Source of the DNA: Lewinellaceae bacterium
GTDB lineage: Bacteria; Bacteroidota; Bacteroidia; Chitinophagales; Saprospiraceae
Reading direction: 5' to 3'
NCBI GenBank assembly: GCA_020636405.1
Contig: JACJXW010000004.1
Span: 3,646,001-3,710,000, forward strand
Length of the DNA stretch: 64,000 nucleotides
The notes under the pieces were generated by a model, which saw nothing but the letters and a program-made list of their open reading frames with translations, ran no database searches and was not told the DNA's origin. Positions 8,545-17,211 of this stretch are shown here, in pieces (position 1 is the stretch's first letter; every line of letters starts with the position of its first letter). Made by a program: the position numbers and the translations under genes.

Positions 8545-11500
8545 TTACTGCTTCATAAACTTCGCGTTTGCTTTCAGCAATCCGTCCCGGGTATAGCCGG
8601 CCAGGATATACATGCCAGCAGGAAGCTGGCTAACATCAAGCCGTGCCACGCTATCGTTCCCTACCCAGATGTCTGCCAGCCTGCGGCCGAACACGTTGTA
8701 AATTTCCAGGCGGGATACTTGTCCGAGGTTATCCACTGTCAGGAGGTTCGTCACCGGGTTCGGCATGATGCTCAATGCCTCCACCTTCGGCGTTTCAAAA
8801 ATACTGTTGATCAGGCTACAGCCTTCGCCATCCAACTGCACGTTGTCGAAGTAGTACACGACGTCGTTAGCGGGGATGTTCTCGATATCGAAGATCAGCG
8901 TAACCCGCCGGTAATCGCCATCATCCGGAACGGGGTTAGGCGAGGCCGAAAAGTCCCAGGTCAGCAGTTCCCACTGGTTGGCAACGGTGTTCTGGGCGAT
9001 GTTATCGCCGGAAGAGGGGGGCGCTGCCGGGTTGGCAGGATTCTCGAGCTTCATGGTTATGGTCGTCACCTTCGGCGACCAGACCATCATTTTTACCAGC
9101 TTGTTGTCGCTGAACTTGATAGGCGCGAACAGGTCCGTATACATGCCCTGCCAGGGCTGGGCGCCGCTTGCTTTTTCTACGGCTTTGCCGACTTTGGCAC
9201 TGGTGTTGATGCCGGACGGGTCGGGGTTGTCGACCAGTTCGAAATCACCGGAGTCATCATTGGGGAAGTAGCGCCATTCCGTTGAGGTAAAGGCAGGGTC
9301 GTCGAAGCTCATCAAACAATCCGTATAAGGCGCATGCGCAAATTGCAGGTTGTCGATGTAGTAGGTATCTTCTGTTGGTGGTTCAACCCCGGCGTTGAAG
9401 AAGAAGCAGGCGCGCCTGTGGTCCATCCCAACCTGGGAGGAGAAGTCGGCGGTCAGGGTTTCCCATTCGCCGGGTTGAGTGATATTTACTAAGAACTCAC
9501 TTACGGGGCTGGAGCCGCCTTCCAGTTTCAACAGCACAGGTACCGCTGCCGGGGCATTGACCTGGATGCTGAGCTGATTGTAAACGGATAAATCGATGCC
9601 TTCGGGAAATAGGGCGCACAGCGCTTCCCAAGGCGCACCCGCCGGGTCGCGGTACAGGCCCACTTTGGTAGAACTGTTAGCCGTCGTCACGTCCGGATTG
9701 TTTACCACTTCCAACTGGCCTGCGCCGGCGCCGTATTCATTATTGCGCTGGCATTCGAAGTCGTCAATGATGTTGGTAATGGCCACCACCCCTTCACAGG
9801 GATCTACGGTAGAGAACCCCTGGGTCAGGTTGTCGAAGAAGAACATAGCGCCGGCTTCGGCCGTGCCGGGGTTGAAGATCAGCTTCAGTGCTACCCAGTC
9901 GGTAGTACTCTGGAATTCGGAAAAGTCGAAGGAAACATTTTCCCAGTTGCCGGGGTTCTGAAATTCCCGTTCGACTTCTTTATTGCCCTGCGATACACTT
10001 TCCAACTGCATGATGACGGAAGTGGCTCCTGCGGGGGCCCATACATCGAGGTTGAACTGCGGGCGCGTGGAAATGTCGATAAAGCCTGGGGCTACTGCTG
10101 CTACCGTGGAGAAGGGCGAGGAACCTTTAGTGTATTTTCCTACCTTCTGTGAATCGTTGGTTCCGCCAGGGGCGGGATTGTCCACTACCTGGAAGGAGCC
10201 ATGCTGTACGGTATTATCGTCAAGTGGAGCCCAGGGAAGGAAGGCGCCGTCCTCAAAGTCTTCGACAACCAGTTCCTGCTGCTCCACCAGCTGTATGTCG
10301 TCGATATAATAGATGTCACCCGGTTGGCCATCCTGTCCGGCATTAAAGAAGAAGACGATCTTCTTATGGTTGGCGAGTGCCTGGCTGCTGAAGTCGACTT
10401 CGTATTCCACCCATTCGTTGGCGGCAGGCACATCCTTCCAGACTTCGTAGATCCCGGAGGAGCCGCCTTCCAACTTGAAGAGGATCTGGCAGATCTTAGG
10501 CGACCATATCTTGACCTTGAGCTGGTTTTTGACGCTCAGGTCGATGGGGTTCTGGTAGTCGACCACCAATGCGCCGTATGGTTCACCGAGAGGGTCGATA
10601 TATTGGCCTACTTTAGCAGAAGGGTTGACTACCCCGGGGTCAGGGTTGTCGATCACCGAAAGGCTGTCCCAGCCATTGAGGTAGGTGGCGTTTCGGTTGC
10701 ATTCAAAATCGTCAATCATATCCGGGTTCGGCTCAACGTTGGCGCAGGCACCCTGCGGCACGGCGCAGATGTTGTCGAAATAGTAGGTATCCTGGCTTAT
10801 TTCTACGTCAGGGTCGAAGAAGAGGATCATCTTGTTCAAGTCGGTAACTTCAGCCGCAGCCGAGAGGTCAAAAGTATATTCTTGCCAGGCATCTGTAACG
10901 GCAATATTTTTGGTTACCTCAAAGTCCGGGCCCGGGCCTTCCAGTTTTAGCAACACCTGAGTTGGCGCCGTTGCGTATACCTGAACTTTATACTGGTTGA
11001 AAACACTCAGGTCGAAGGGCGTGGTGCTCTCCGCCAGCAGAAGGCTATAGCCCGTATCGCCAGCTTTGACATACCGGCCGCACTCTGCCGAGCTGTTGAC
11101 GATATTCGGAGCCGGGTTGGCCACCGGCCCTACGAACTCGCCATCTATGGCAGTCCATGGCAGCGCATTGCCTCCTTCGAAGGTTTCATAGCATTCCACC
11201 GGTTCCACGGAGCGGAGGTCGTCGAAGTAGAAGGTCTCGGTACTGCCCAGCGTAAAGGGGTTGAAGCTCACCAATACCTTGTCAAGTGTGGTAAACGCCG
11301 CGCCTCCGCTGAGGTCAAAAGTGAGTTCCACCCATTGGTTGGCGGTGTTAATATCGCGGAACTGCTCCACGGCATTGCCGCCGCCCTCAAACTTGAGCAA
11401 CATTTGTATGGGCGCGATCGGCGACCAGACTTTCATTTTGAAAACATTGAATTCCGACAGGTCTGCCGGGGCGCTGAGGGTGCCCAGGGCAAAGCAGAAA

Positions 11501-11712
11501 TCGAAATCGGGGTTATTGGTATAAGACCCCACAAATTCACTGGTATTCAGCCCCGATGCATCCGGGTTGGCAATCACGCCGTCGTAGGTGCCGTTGAGGC
11601 CTTCCCAGCTGATGTCGGCCGTGCCGCCCTCGAAATCTTCGTAGACGGTTTGCCCAAAGGAAAGCAGGCCAAAGGTGGCCAGAATGAGTAGTGTCAGCAA
11701 GTATCGTTTCAT
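8545..11712 (-). CDS. Secreted protein with six carbohydrate-binding-like repeats and a T9SS sorting domain
   Basis: A 1055-residue secreted protein with no visible catalytic domain. After a signal peptide (residues 1-20) it carries six beta-sandwich-like repeats of about 155 residues, starting near residues 23, 173, 331, 482, 647 and 798. Each repeat follows the same plan: a DFE(G/C) opening, DNP-P--VN-S-KVG-Y, LS-(F/Y)N-(L/F)K--VW(S/A)P, a LLKLEGG or similar strand, an aromatic WVE-TFDFS-type strand, a FFFN-G strand and a final YYFDDI strand. This resembles galactose-binding or CBM-like jelly-roll modules, but I cannot assign a family. The C-terminus (about residues 974-1055) is a T9SS type-A sorting domain with MPNPVTNLLTV and LPAGMYILAGY. 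It lies between the two GH144 genes, 29 bp after the modular one, so a glycan-capturing role at the surface is likely. The usual SusE/SusF-type lipoprotein is absent from the locus, and this protein could take its place (inference). Confidence 0.82.
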   Translation of the reverse strand: MKRYLLTLLILATFGLLSFGQTVYEDFEGGTADISWEGLNGTYDGVIANPDASGLNTSEFVGSYTNNPDFDFCFALGTLSAPADLSEFNVFKMKVWSPIAPIQMLLKFEGGGNAVEQFRDINTANQWVELTFDLSGGAAFTTLDKVLVSFNPFTLGSTETFYFDDLRSVEPVECYETFEGGNALPWTAIDGEFVGPVANPAPNIVNSSAECGRYVKAGDTGYSLLLAESTTPFDLSVFNQYKVQVYATAPTQVLLKLEGPGPDFEVTKNIAVTDAWQEYTFDLSAAAEVTDLNKMILFFDPDVEISQDTYYFDNICAVPQGACANVEPNPDMIDDFECNRNATYLNGWDSLSVIDNPDPGVVNPSAKVGQYIDPLGEPYGALVVDYQNPIDLSVKNQLKVKIWSPKICQILFKLEGGSSGIYEVWKDVPAANEWVEYEVDFSSQALANHKKIVFFFNAGQDGQPGDIYYIDDIQLVEQQELVVEDFEDGAFLPWAPLDDNTVQHGSFQVVDNPAPGGTNDSQKVGKYTKGSSPFSTVAAVAPGFIDISTRPQFNLDVWAPAGATSVIMQLESVSQGNKEVEREFQNPGNWENVSFDFSEFQSTTDWVALKLIFNPGTAEAGAMFFFDNLTQGFSTVDPCEGVVAITNIIDDFECQRNNEYGAGAGQLEVVNNPDVTTANSSTKVGLYRDPAGAPWEALCALFPEGIDLSVYNQLSIQVNAPAAVPVLLKLEGGSSPVSEFLVNITQPGEWETLTADFSSQVGMDHRRACFFFNAGVEPPTEDTYYIDNLQFAHAPYTDCLMSFDDPAFTSTEWRYFPNDDSGDFELVDNPDPSGINTSAKVGKAVEKASGAQPWQGMYTDLFAPIKFSDNKLVKMMVWSPKVTTITMKLENPANPAAPPSSGDNIAQNTVANQWELLTWDFSASPNPVPDDGDYRRVTLIFDIENIPANDVVYYFDNVQLDGEGCSLINSIFETPKVEALSIMPNPVTNLLTVDNLGQVSRLEIYNVFGRRLADIWVGNDSVARLDVSQLPAGMYILAGYTRDGLLKANAKFMKQ

Positions 11713-11741
11713 AAGGCGAATGTTTTTGATAATTAGAAAAA

Positions 11742-14159
11742 TTATTTAAAGATCATTATCCGGCGGGTTAAGGCCGTTTGTTCGTTGTAAACTTTCAGGA
11801 AGTAAGCGCCATTGGGCAGATGGCGGGTATCGATCCGGATGCTGTGCTCTCCTGGTGTAAAGCGCTGTCTGTTAGTGATTTGTGAAATCGTGTTGCCTTT
11901 GGTATCTGTTAACAGGGCATTTAGGTTGGCGGAACCAGGCAGGGTTAGTTCTATGGTCAGCACGTCCTGTACCGGGTTGGGATAGACATGTACAGTGATG
12001 TCCGGAATGGACAAGGGCGCTTTGGTAGATACCATCGTGGAATCCGGTACGAACCCGATGGCATCGATAGCATCTTGAATTTCGGGATCAGCCATAAAAT
12101 GGTTCCACAGCAGCTGTGTCCGATAGTTTTCGATCATACAGATAATAGGTCCCTGGTCGATGGCCAGATAGGAATCGGCATACCAGTTGAGGCCAGGGTG
12201 AAAAGCATCGTAAAAGCCCATGGGGCCCCAGAGCCGTTGGCCGAGATTGCGGTAGTAGTGTTTCAGCGTTGCGATGGATTCAGCCGGGGTATAGGGCATA
12301 GAGGAAAGGGCGCCGGTAGGAGCGACAGTTCCATTATCCTGGCCCAACCTGGGCTCGTGGGCGAGATAGCCCACTAAAGGGTCATCGCTGGCAGTGAGCC
12401 CCCAAACCAACTCGCCGTACCCTTCGTGGCCCTGAGGGTTGCTGATGCAGTAGGCCTGGTTGATCAGCGACTGGTTGCGGCCCTGGGTGAAATAGTTGGC
12501 GTACTGGTCGCGTTTGTAGCGAGGGTCGAACCCGATAAAAGAATAATGAACGAAAAATAAAGGGCCTCCCAGAGCAGTGCCCAGTGGCAGCTGTATGCCG
12601 TAATAGCTCAACCCGCTGGTGTAGTTGCCGCCTGCCCAGCCGGTATGGTATAGGCTGGCAGGCACCCCCTCGGTAGGGGAGGCGATAGCCAGCAGGTAAA
12701 CCATCATGGTTTCATTCCAGCCTCGCACGGATAGGTTGATGGCATAGTTGAAGTTAGGGGACCAGTGCCAGTACATAACGTTCTGGTTCTGTTTGCGGTA
12801 CCAGTTCCACTCTACCGCTTCCCACAGTTGGGTGATCTTGTCGCGCAGGGCAGCTTCTTCCGGAGTATCCTGGTTGAAATATTGCCGGGCGGTGAGCAGG
12901 CCCTCGAAGAGGAAGGCGGTCTCCACAATATCGCCACCGTTGTCCTGTGTACTGAAGGGCACAACCTGCCCTGTTACGCCATTCATCCAGTGAGGGAAAG
13001 CGCCGTGAAAACGGTCGGCATTTTCCAGGAATCCCGTGATGCGTTGCATTCGCTCCAGCCCTTGCGCCCGGGTTATAAAGCCGCGCTCAATACCCACCAG
13101 GATGGCCATAACTCCGAAGCCGGTGCCTCCCATCGTGACGATATCTCCAGAAGTGTTGCGCTCGCGGCTAAGTCCGGACACTGGATGCGCAAAATCCCAG
13201 AAATAGCGGAAGGTGTATTGTTGCACCATTTCCAGCAGTTGATCATCCGTCATGTCGAAAGTGCTGACTGATACCGTATTGGATGGTGGGGATTCTTGTC
13301 CGGCGAAATTGACTGCCCTTACCCGGTACTGCAGGTTGAGGTTGGTTCCGGCCGGGCGGACGAAGTCGATGAACTGGTTATGAGCGCCGCTCAGGTAACG
13401 CAGCGGCTGGAAATTTTGGCCGTTATCCAACGAACGATAAATGCGGTAGCCGGCCAGTTCAGGCTCGCTGCTGGACGCCCAGTTGAGCTCTACGTGACTG
13501 TCATAACCGTCGGCGGTGAGCCCGGACGGGGCCGCTACCGGGCCGGCGGACATAGAACCGTTGTAGGTTTTGACTTCGTCGATGAGCAGGGTGTGTTCTT
13601 GCCCGTCGGCGGCGTCCTGCCCGAAGATAATGGCTTTGATCTGGCTGAAATTGATGTTCGTCTGATCGGGGTCTTCAAAGAAGAGGCTGAGCGGTACTTT
13701 TACCTGCCTCCATTGCCCGGCAGGAATATTTCCGACGTAGGGGGCCAGGGCATATTTTCTGGATTTGGTGTTGCCGGGAGCGCCTTCCATAAAGATCTGG
13801 GGCCAGTCTGCACCAGCCAGCGCTTCCGGGGCGTAGGCCCAGAAGGAAAGGGTGTCGGTTTGGGTAATGTCCTGAAAAGGAAAACCCGGGGCAATGACCA
13901 GTGCTGACCAATCTCCTCCGTTTTGCGATTGCCAGCGGAGACGAAGGCTATTGTTGCCCTCGTAAGGCGGGATGTCATATTCCACAGGGATCTTATCACC
14001 CGTTGGCCCTGCCTGTTCAATAAAACTGGAGCCGGAACGGAAGGCCAGGCCGGTGTCGTAGTAACCTGGGCCATTGCTGTCTTTATAAAAGAAAACGGTT
14101 TGTGAACTCAGGCCTGAGCATAGGGAAAATAGTACACCCACGAGTAAAGTTAACCTCAT
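11742..14159 (-). CDS. Modular secreted GH144-type glucanase (CBM-like, FN3, GH144, T9SS)
   Basis: An 805-residue extracellular enzyme. A signal peptide (about 1-19) is followed by a jelly-roll domain (about 20-200) with LRLRWQSQNGGDWSALVIAPGF and a DTLSFWAYAPE strand. An FN3 domain (about 205-296) comes next, with APSGLTADGYDSHVELNWAS and YRVRAVNFAGQE. The glycoamylase-like catalytic domain (about 305-705) shows YTFRYFWDFAHP, GTGFGVMAILVGIERGFI, GGDIVETAFLFEGLL, GYGELVWGLTASDDP, GTVAPTGALSSMPYTP and LAIDQGPIICMIENYRT. The T9SS sorting domain (about 727-805) contains VYPNPVQDVLTIEL and LPNGAYFLKVY. It is a clear paralogue of the GH144 lipoprotein at 7058-8437. Being secreted while the paralogue is a lipoprotein suggests division of labour: outside cleavage, then surface or periplasmic cleavage. 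It is the first enzyme gene of the locus behind a putative operator/promoter at 14199-14245. Confidence 0.87.
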   Translation of the reverse strand: MRLTLLVGVLFSLCSGLSSQTVFFYKDSNGPGYYDTGLAFRSGSSFIEQAGPTGDKIPVEYDIPPYEGNNSLRLRWQSQNGGDWSALVIAPGFPFQDITQTDTLSFWAYAPEALAGADWPQIFMEGAPGNTKSRKYALAPYVGNIPAGQWRQVKVPLSLFFEDPDQTNINFSQIKAIIFGQDAADGQEHTLLIDEVKTYNGSMSAGPVAAPSGLTADGYDSHVELNWASSSEPELAGYRIYRSLDNGQNFQPLRYLSGAHNQFIDFVRPAGTNLNLQYRVRAVNFAGQESPPSNTVSVSTFDMTDDQLLEMVQQYTFRYFWDFAHPVSGLSRERNTSGDIVTMGGTGFGVMAILVGIERGFITRAQGLERMQRITGFLENADRFHGAFPHWMNGVTGQVVPFSTQDNGGDIVETAFLFEGLLTARQYFNQDTPEEAALRDKITQLWEAVEWNWYRKQNQNVMYWHWSPNFNYAINLSVRGWNETMMVYLLAIASPTEGVPASLYHTGWAGGNYTSGLSYYGIQLPLGTALGGPLFFVHYSFIGFDPRYKRDQYANYFTQGRNQSLINQAYCISNPQGHEGYGELVWGLTASDDPLVGYLAHEPRLGQDNGTVAPTGALSSMPYTPAESIATLKHYYRNLGQRLWGPMGFYDAFHPGLNWYADSYLAIDQGPIICMIENYRTQLLWNHFMADPEIQDAIDAIGFVPDSTMVSTKAPLSIPDITVHVYPNPVQDVLTIELTLPGSANLNALLTDTKGNTISQITNRQRFTPGEHSIRIDTRHLPNGAYFLKVYNEQTALTRRIMIFK

Positions 14160-14198
14160 GCAGCTCTTTTTTGGTCAGTATTCTTGATCTATTTCTTA

Positions 14199-14245
14199 CA
14201 AAAGAAATTGCCATCAATATCAATCAAGACAAAATATTATCTTGA
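14199..14245 (-). promoter_or_regulatory. Putative locus promoter with overlapping inverted-repeat operator
   Basis: On the minus strand TTG (14227-14225) and TTCTTTTG (14206-14199) are separated by 18 bp, a near match to the Bacteroidota TTG / TAnnTTTG promoter with one mismatch. The TTG lies inside one arm of the inverted repeat TCAAGA-N10-TCTTGA (14224-14229 and 14240-14245). A third TCTTGA half-site is at 14182-14187. The layout fits an activator bound beside the -33 element, with the regulator encoded immediately upstream as candidate. The remainder of the 181-bp gap is AT-rich and has a TTGTACAA palindrome at 14262-14269. Confidence 0.45.
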
Positions 14246-14340
14246 ATAATAAAGGGTGGCGTTGTACAATATTAGTTTTTTTAGGAGTGCATTTATAAAA
14301 TAAGACCTCACTATTACTACGCCAATGATAAAAGTCATCC

Positions 14341-17109
14341 CTAGTAGGCCATCATAACTTCCGTGAGGTTCACATCAGCGGGCAAGCCCATCTTTTTGCG
14401 CAGGCGGTAGCGTTTATTTTCTACCCCGCGCACGGAGATATTGAGTAGCGGAGCAATTTCTTTGGAGGAGAGGTTCATCTTGAGGTAGGCGGCCAGGCGG
14501 AGGTCACCGGGAGTGAGGCCGGGGAATTCAGCCATAAGTTTTTTAAAGAAGGCCTCGTGCACTTCGTTAAAGTTGTCTTCGAACAATTTCCAGTCCTGTT
14601 CGCTGGAGATATGGCTGTCGATAAGGTGGATCAGGTTGCTGAAGTGCCGGGCGAGGTTCTTGTCCTGGTCTTTTACCCTGAGCGAAAGGAGTTCTTGTTT
14701 GATCTGCTGCAGGATCTCGTTCTTGCGGATGAGGTTGGCAGTGGAACTGGTCAATTGCCTGCTTTTGTTGAGCAGCCCTGCCTGTAATTGTTCGTTTCGG
14801 GCCTGGATGCGCTGTTGGTGTAATTCTCTTTCGCGCTGTATCTCCATACTGCGCCGCTGCCGGGCGAGTCGGTAACGGCTGAGGCGTTCCCAGGCGGCGA
14901 AGGCGCCGATCAACAGCAGAAAGTACAGCAGCCACATCCAGCGGGATTGATACCAGTGCGCCTGGACGGTAAAGTCAAAAACTGCTACTGCCTCCGAGAG
15001 GCTGGATTGTACCCGAAACTGATAGGCTCCCGGCGGTAAGTTGGCGAATTCCCGATAGGTTGTCGTTTCCCATTCTGACCATCCGTCGGTAAAACCTGCC
15101 AAATGGTAACGGAACTGGCAGGTACGGGTGAATTGGGGAAAGGTATAGTAGAAGCGAATGGCCAGCCGGCGGCCAGGCGGGAGTATCAGCGGCTCATGAA
15201 GGTTTACCTGTTGTAATTTGTAGCCGGGAGTCTCAATACGGGTGATCAGGGGCGTTCCTTTTACCGGTTTCAGAGGCTGGGCGTTTCGGCTGAGAAGGGC
15301 ATAGCCGTCGTCGAGGCAAAAAAGATAAGTAAATTCATCCAGCAGTATGGCCGTTTCATTGTTGGGGATCATGGTCAGAGGAAGCTCTGTTGGAGGGGAG
15401 TTGCCACGGAACCACAATACTCGTTTTGGGAAAGCCAGAAAGAATTCTCCGGGAGCTCCGGCGATGAGCCGACAAGGTTCTTCCGGGGCCGGCATTCCAA
15501 ACAAGCTGTCCAGGCGAACCAACTGCTGCTGTTTTTCATCCCAGGTAAAAAGTTGGCAGCCGGAACGAATGGCCAGTTGTCCGTCCAGTTGTTCCACTTC
15601 GACGCCAAATTCGGAGGGTAAACCATCGGCTTTGCCGAAAGAGCGAATTTGATTTACCCTTTTCATATCCTTGTCTGGTACGATCTGATGCAGGCCTCGG
15701 TAAGGATTGGCAGCCCAAATCCTTCCCTGCTTATCCCATACCAGGCTTTTAATCGGCTGGCTGAAACCTTCCAGGCGATGGCTGAATTGCCAGGCGCCGT
15801 CATCCCCTTTTTTCAGGATAATGAAACCGGTATAGGTGCCCTGTAAAAGCAGGCCCGCCTTTCCTGGTACGGAGGTGGCCATCCAGCCGCCGGTGACCTC
15901 TGATACCTTTTTGGCGTGCATGCCTTCGATCAAAAAAGTTCCTTCGTTATGGCCGCACAACAACTGATTGCCGAAAACTTTAAGTTCCCAGGCCTGCCCC
16001 TGGGTACCATCGACCAACTGGAAATCTGCCTGGAGGCGGGTCGGCCAGGGTTTGGCAAAAACACCATGGTTGGTGCCTACATAGAGCCGTCCTTGATGAA
16101 GGATAGCGGTATAGGCCGAGCCCAACTTTCCACTTTTATCGTGAAAATAGACGAGCGCCTCACTCAGCACAGCCATATCTACTCCTTTGTCAAGCCCCAG
16201 CCAGAGGTTTCCATCCCTGCTCTCGCAAAGGGCGAGCACGGTATTGTCCTGCAGGCCAGCCTCCTTGTCCAGATGAAATTGTAAACGCGCGCCGGTATCC
16301 AGGATGAACGTTCCGCCGAGAATAGTGCCGAAGGCCAGGCGGCCGTTTGATAAGAGGCACGCCTTGTTGAGCTGTAAGGTTTTCAGGCTTTCGTTCAGAG
16401 GGTTTTCCCAGGCTGCAAAGCGGCCGTCCCGATAAGTATACAGCCCATTGCGGTTGGTGCAGATCAGCAGGCCCTGTCCGTGCGGAAGGATGTCCATCAC
16501 GGTCATGGTCGATAGGAAAGCGCTGCCTTCCAGAAAAGTAAACCGCCCGCCGATGTCCATTTCATATAAGCCCTGCCCAAGAACAGGCAGCAATATCCGG
16601 CCGTGTGCCTGCCGGAGGTACATGATGTTGCCGGGCGGCTCCATTAATTCCACCTCACCGTCGTGATAGCGATAAATAGACGAGAAGGATTGAAAAAAGA
16701 TGTTTTCCTCAGCCAACAGAATGTGCCAGGTTTCTTCCTGCTCAACCTTGCCATTCTTCACCTTATTGCTCAGAGAGTGGTACGTTAACAGGCCGGACTC
16801 GTCTCGCTCCCAGTAGCCGAACTCGGCAAAACCGCCGGTATAAATATGCCCTTCCGAGTCACAGGCCACGGCGCGTACGATCTGGCCTTCCGGTAAAGGG
16901 TAAAGCGTCCAGCGTACGCCATCGTATTCCAGCAGGCCCGCCGAATTGGCGAAGTACAGGAAGCCATCCGGCGCCTGGGCCACCATCCAGTTCTGATTTT
17001 GTGCCTGGTAGGTGGAGGGAGGGAAATTGATAACCCGGGGCGTTTCTGTTGCCCGAAGAAAGAGTGGTACCCAACTTACCAGGAGAAGTAATATTTGCTT
17101 CTTTGGCAT
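14341..17109 (-). CDS. Membrane-spanning one-component regulator (beta-propeller, Y_Y_Y, TM, coiled coil, LuxR-type HTH)
   Basis: A 922-residue sensor-regulator that probably controls the glucan locus downstream. After a signal peptide (about 1-20) the periplasmic part contains repeated WD-like propeller blades of the kind found in hybrid two-component sensors (for example YDGVRWTLYPLPEGQIVRAVACDSEG-like and RDGNLWLGLDKGVDMAVL segments). A Y_Y_Y domain (about 645-715) has FRYHLAGFTDGWSEWETTTYREF. One TM helix (about 723-743) is followed by a long coiled coil. The C-terminal GerE/LuxR-type HTH (about 860-920) contains LTPGDLRLAAYLKMNLSSKEIA and VRGVENKRYRLRKKMGL. Unlike classical hybrid sensors it has no histidine kinase, receiver or AraC domain, so ligand binding would have to reach DNA directly through the membrane, as in SusR-like proteins. 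It lies 181 bp upstream of the first GH144 gene. Confidence 0.88.
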   Translation of the reverse strand: MPKKQILLLLVSWVPLFLRATETPRVINFPPSTYQAQNQNWMVAQAPDGFLYFANSAGLLEYDGVRWTLYPLPEGQIVRAVACDSEGHIYTGGFAEFGYWERDESGLLTYHSLSNKVKNGKVEQEETWHILLAEENIFFQSFSSIYRYHDGEVELMEPPGNIMYLRQAHGRILLPVLGQGLYEMDIGGRFTFLEGSAFLSTMTVMDILPHGQGLLICTNRNGLYTYRDGRFAAWENPLNESLKTLQLNKACLLSNGRLAFGTILGGTFILDTGARLQFHLDKEAGLQDNTVLALCESRDGNLWLGLDKGVDMAVLSEALVYFHDKSGKLGSAYTAILHQGRLYVGTNHGVFAKPWPTRLQADFQLVDGTQGQAWELKVFGNQLLCGHNEGTFLIEGMHAKKVSEVTGGWMATSVPGKAGLLLQGTYTGFIILKKGDDGAWQFSHRLEGFSQPIKSLVWDKQGRIWAANPYRGLHQIVPDKDMKRVNQIRSFGKADGLPSEFGVEVEQLDGQLAIRSGCQLFTWDEKQQQLVRLDSLFGMPAPEEPCRLIAGAPGEFFLAFPKRVLWFRGNSPPTELPLTMIPNNETAILLDEFTYLFCLDDGYALLSRNAQPLKPVKGTPLITRIETPGYKLQQVNLHEPLILPPGRRLAIRFYYTFPQFTRTCQFRYHLAGFTDGWSEWETTTYREFANLPPGAYQFRVQSSLSEAVAVFDFTVQAHWYQSRWMWLLYFLLLIGAFAAWERLSRYRLARQRRSMEIQRERELHQQRIQARNEQLQAGLLNKSRQLTSSTANLIRKNEILQQIKQELLSLRVKDQDKNLARHFSNLIHLIDSHISSEQDWKLFEDNFNEVHEAFFKKLMAEFPGLTPGDLRLAAYLKMNLSSKEIAPLLNISVRGVENKRYRLRKKMGLPADVNLTEVMMAY

Positions 17110-17211
17110 GGCGGTTTGCCTTCAGTTCAATTGCTTTTCTAATAGACTACCCGATAAAGCTATAAAAAAGAAGGCAAATCAGAATATTTGAATGGATAGC
17201 TTCAATCGTTG

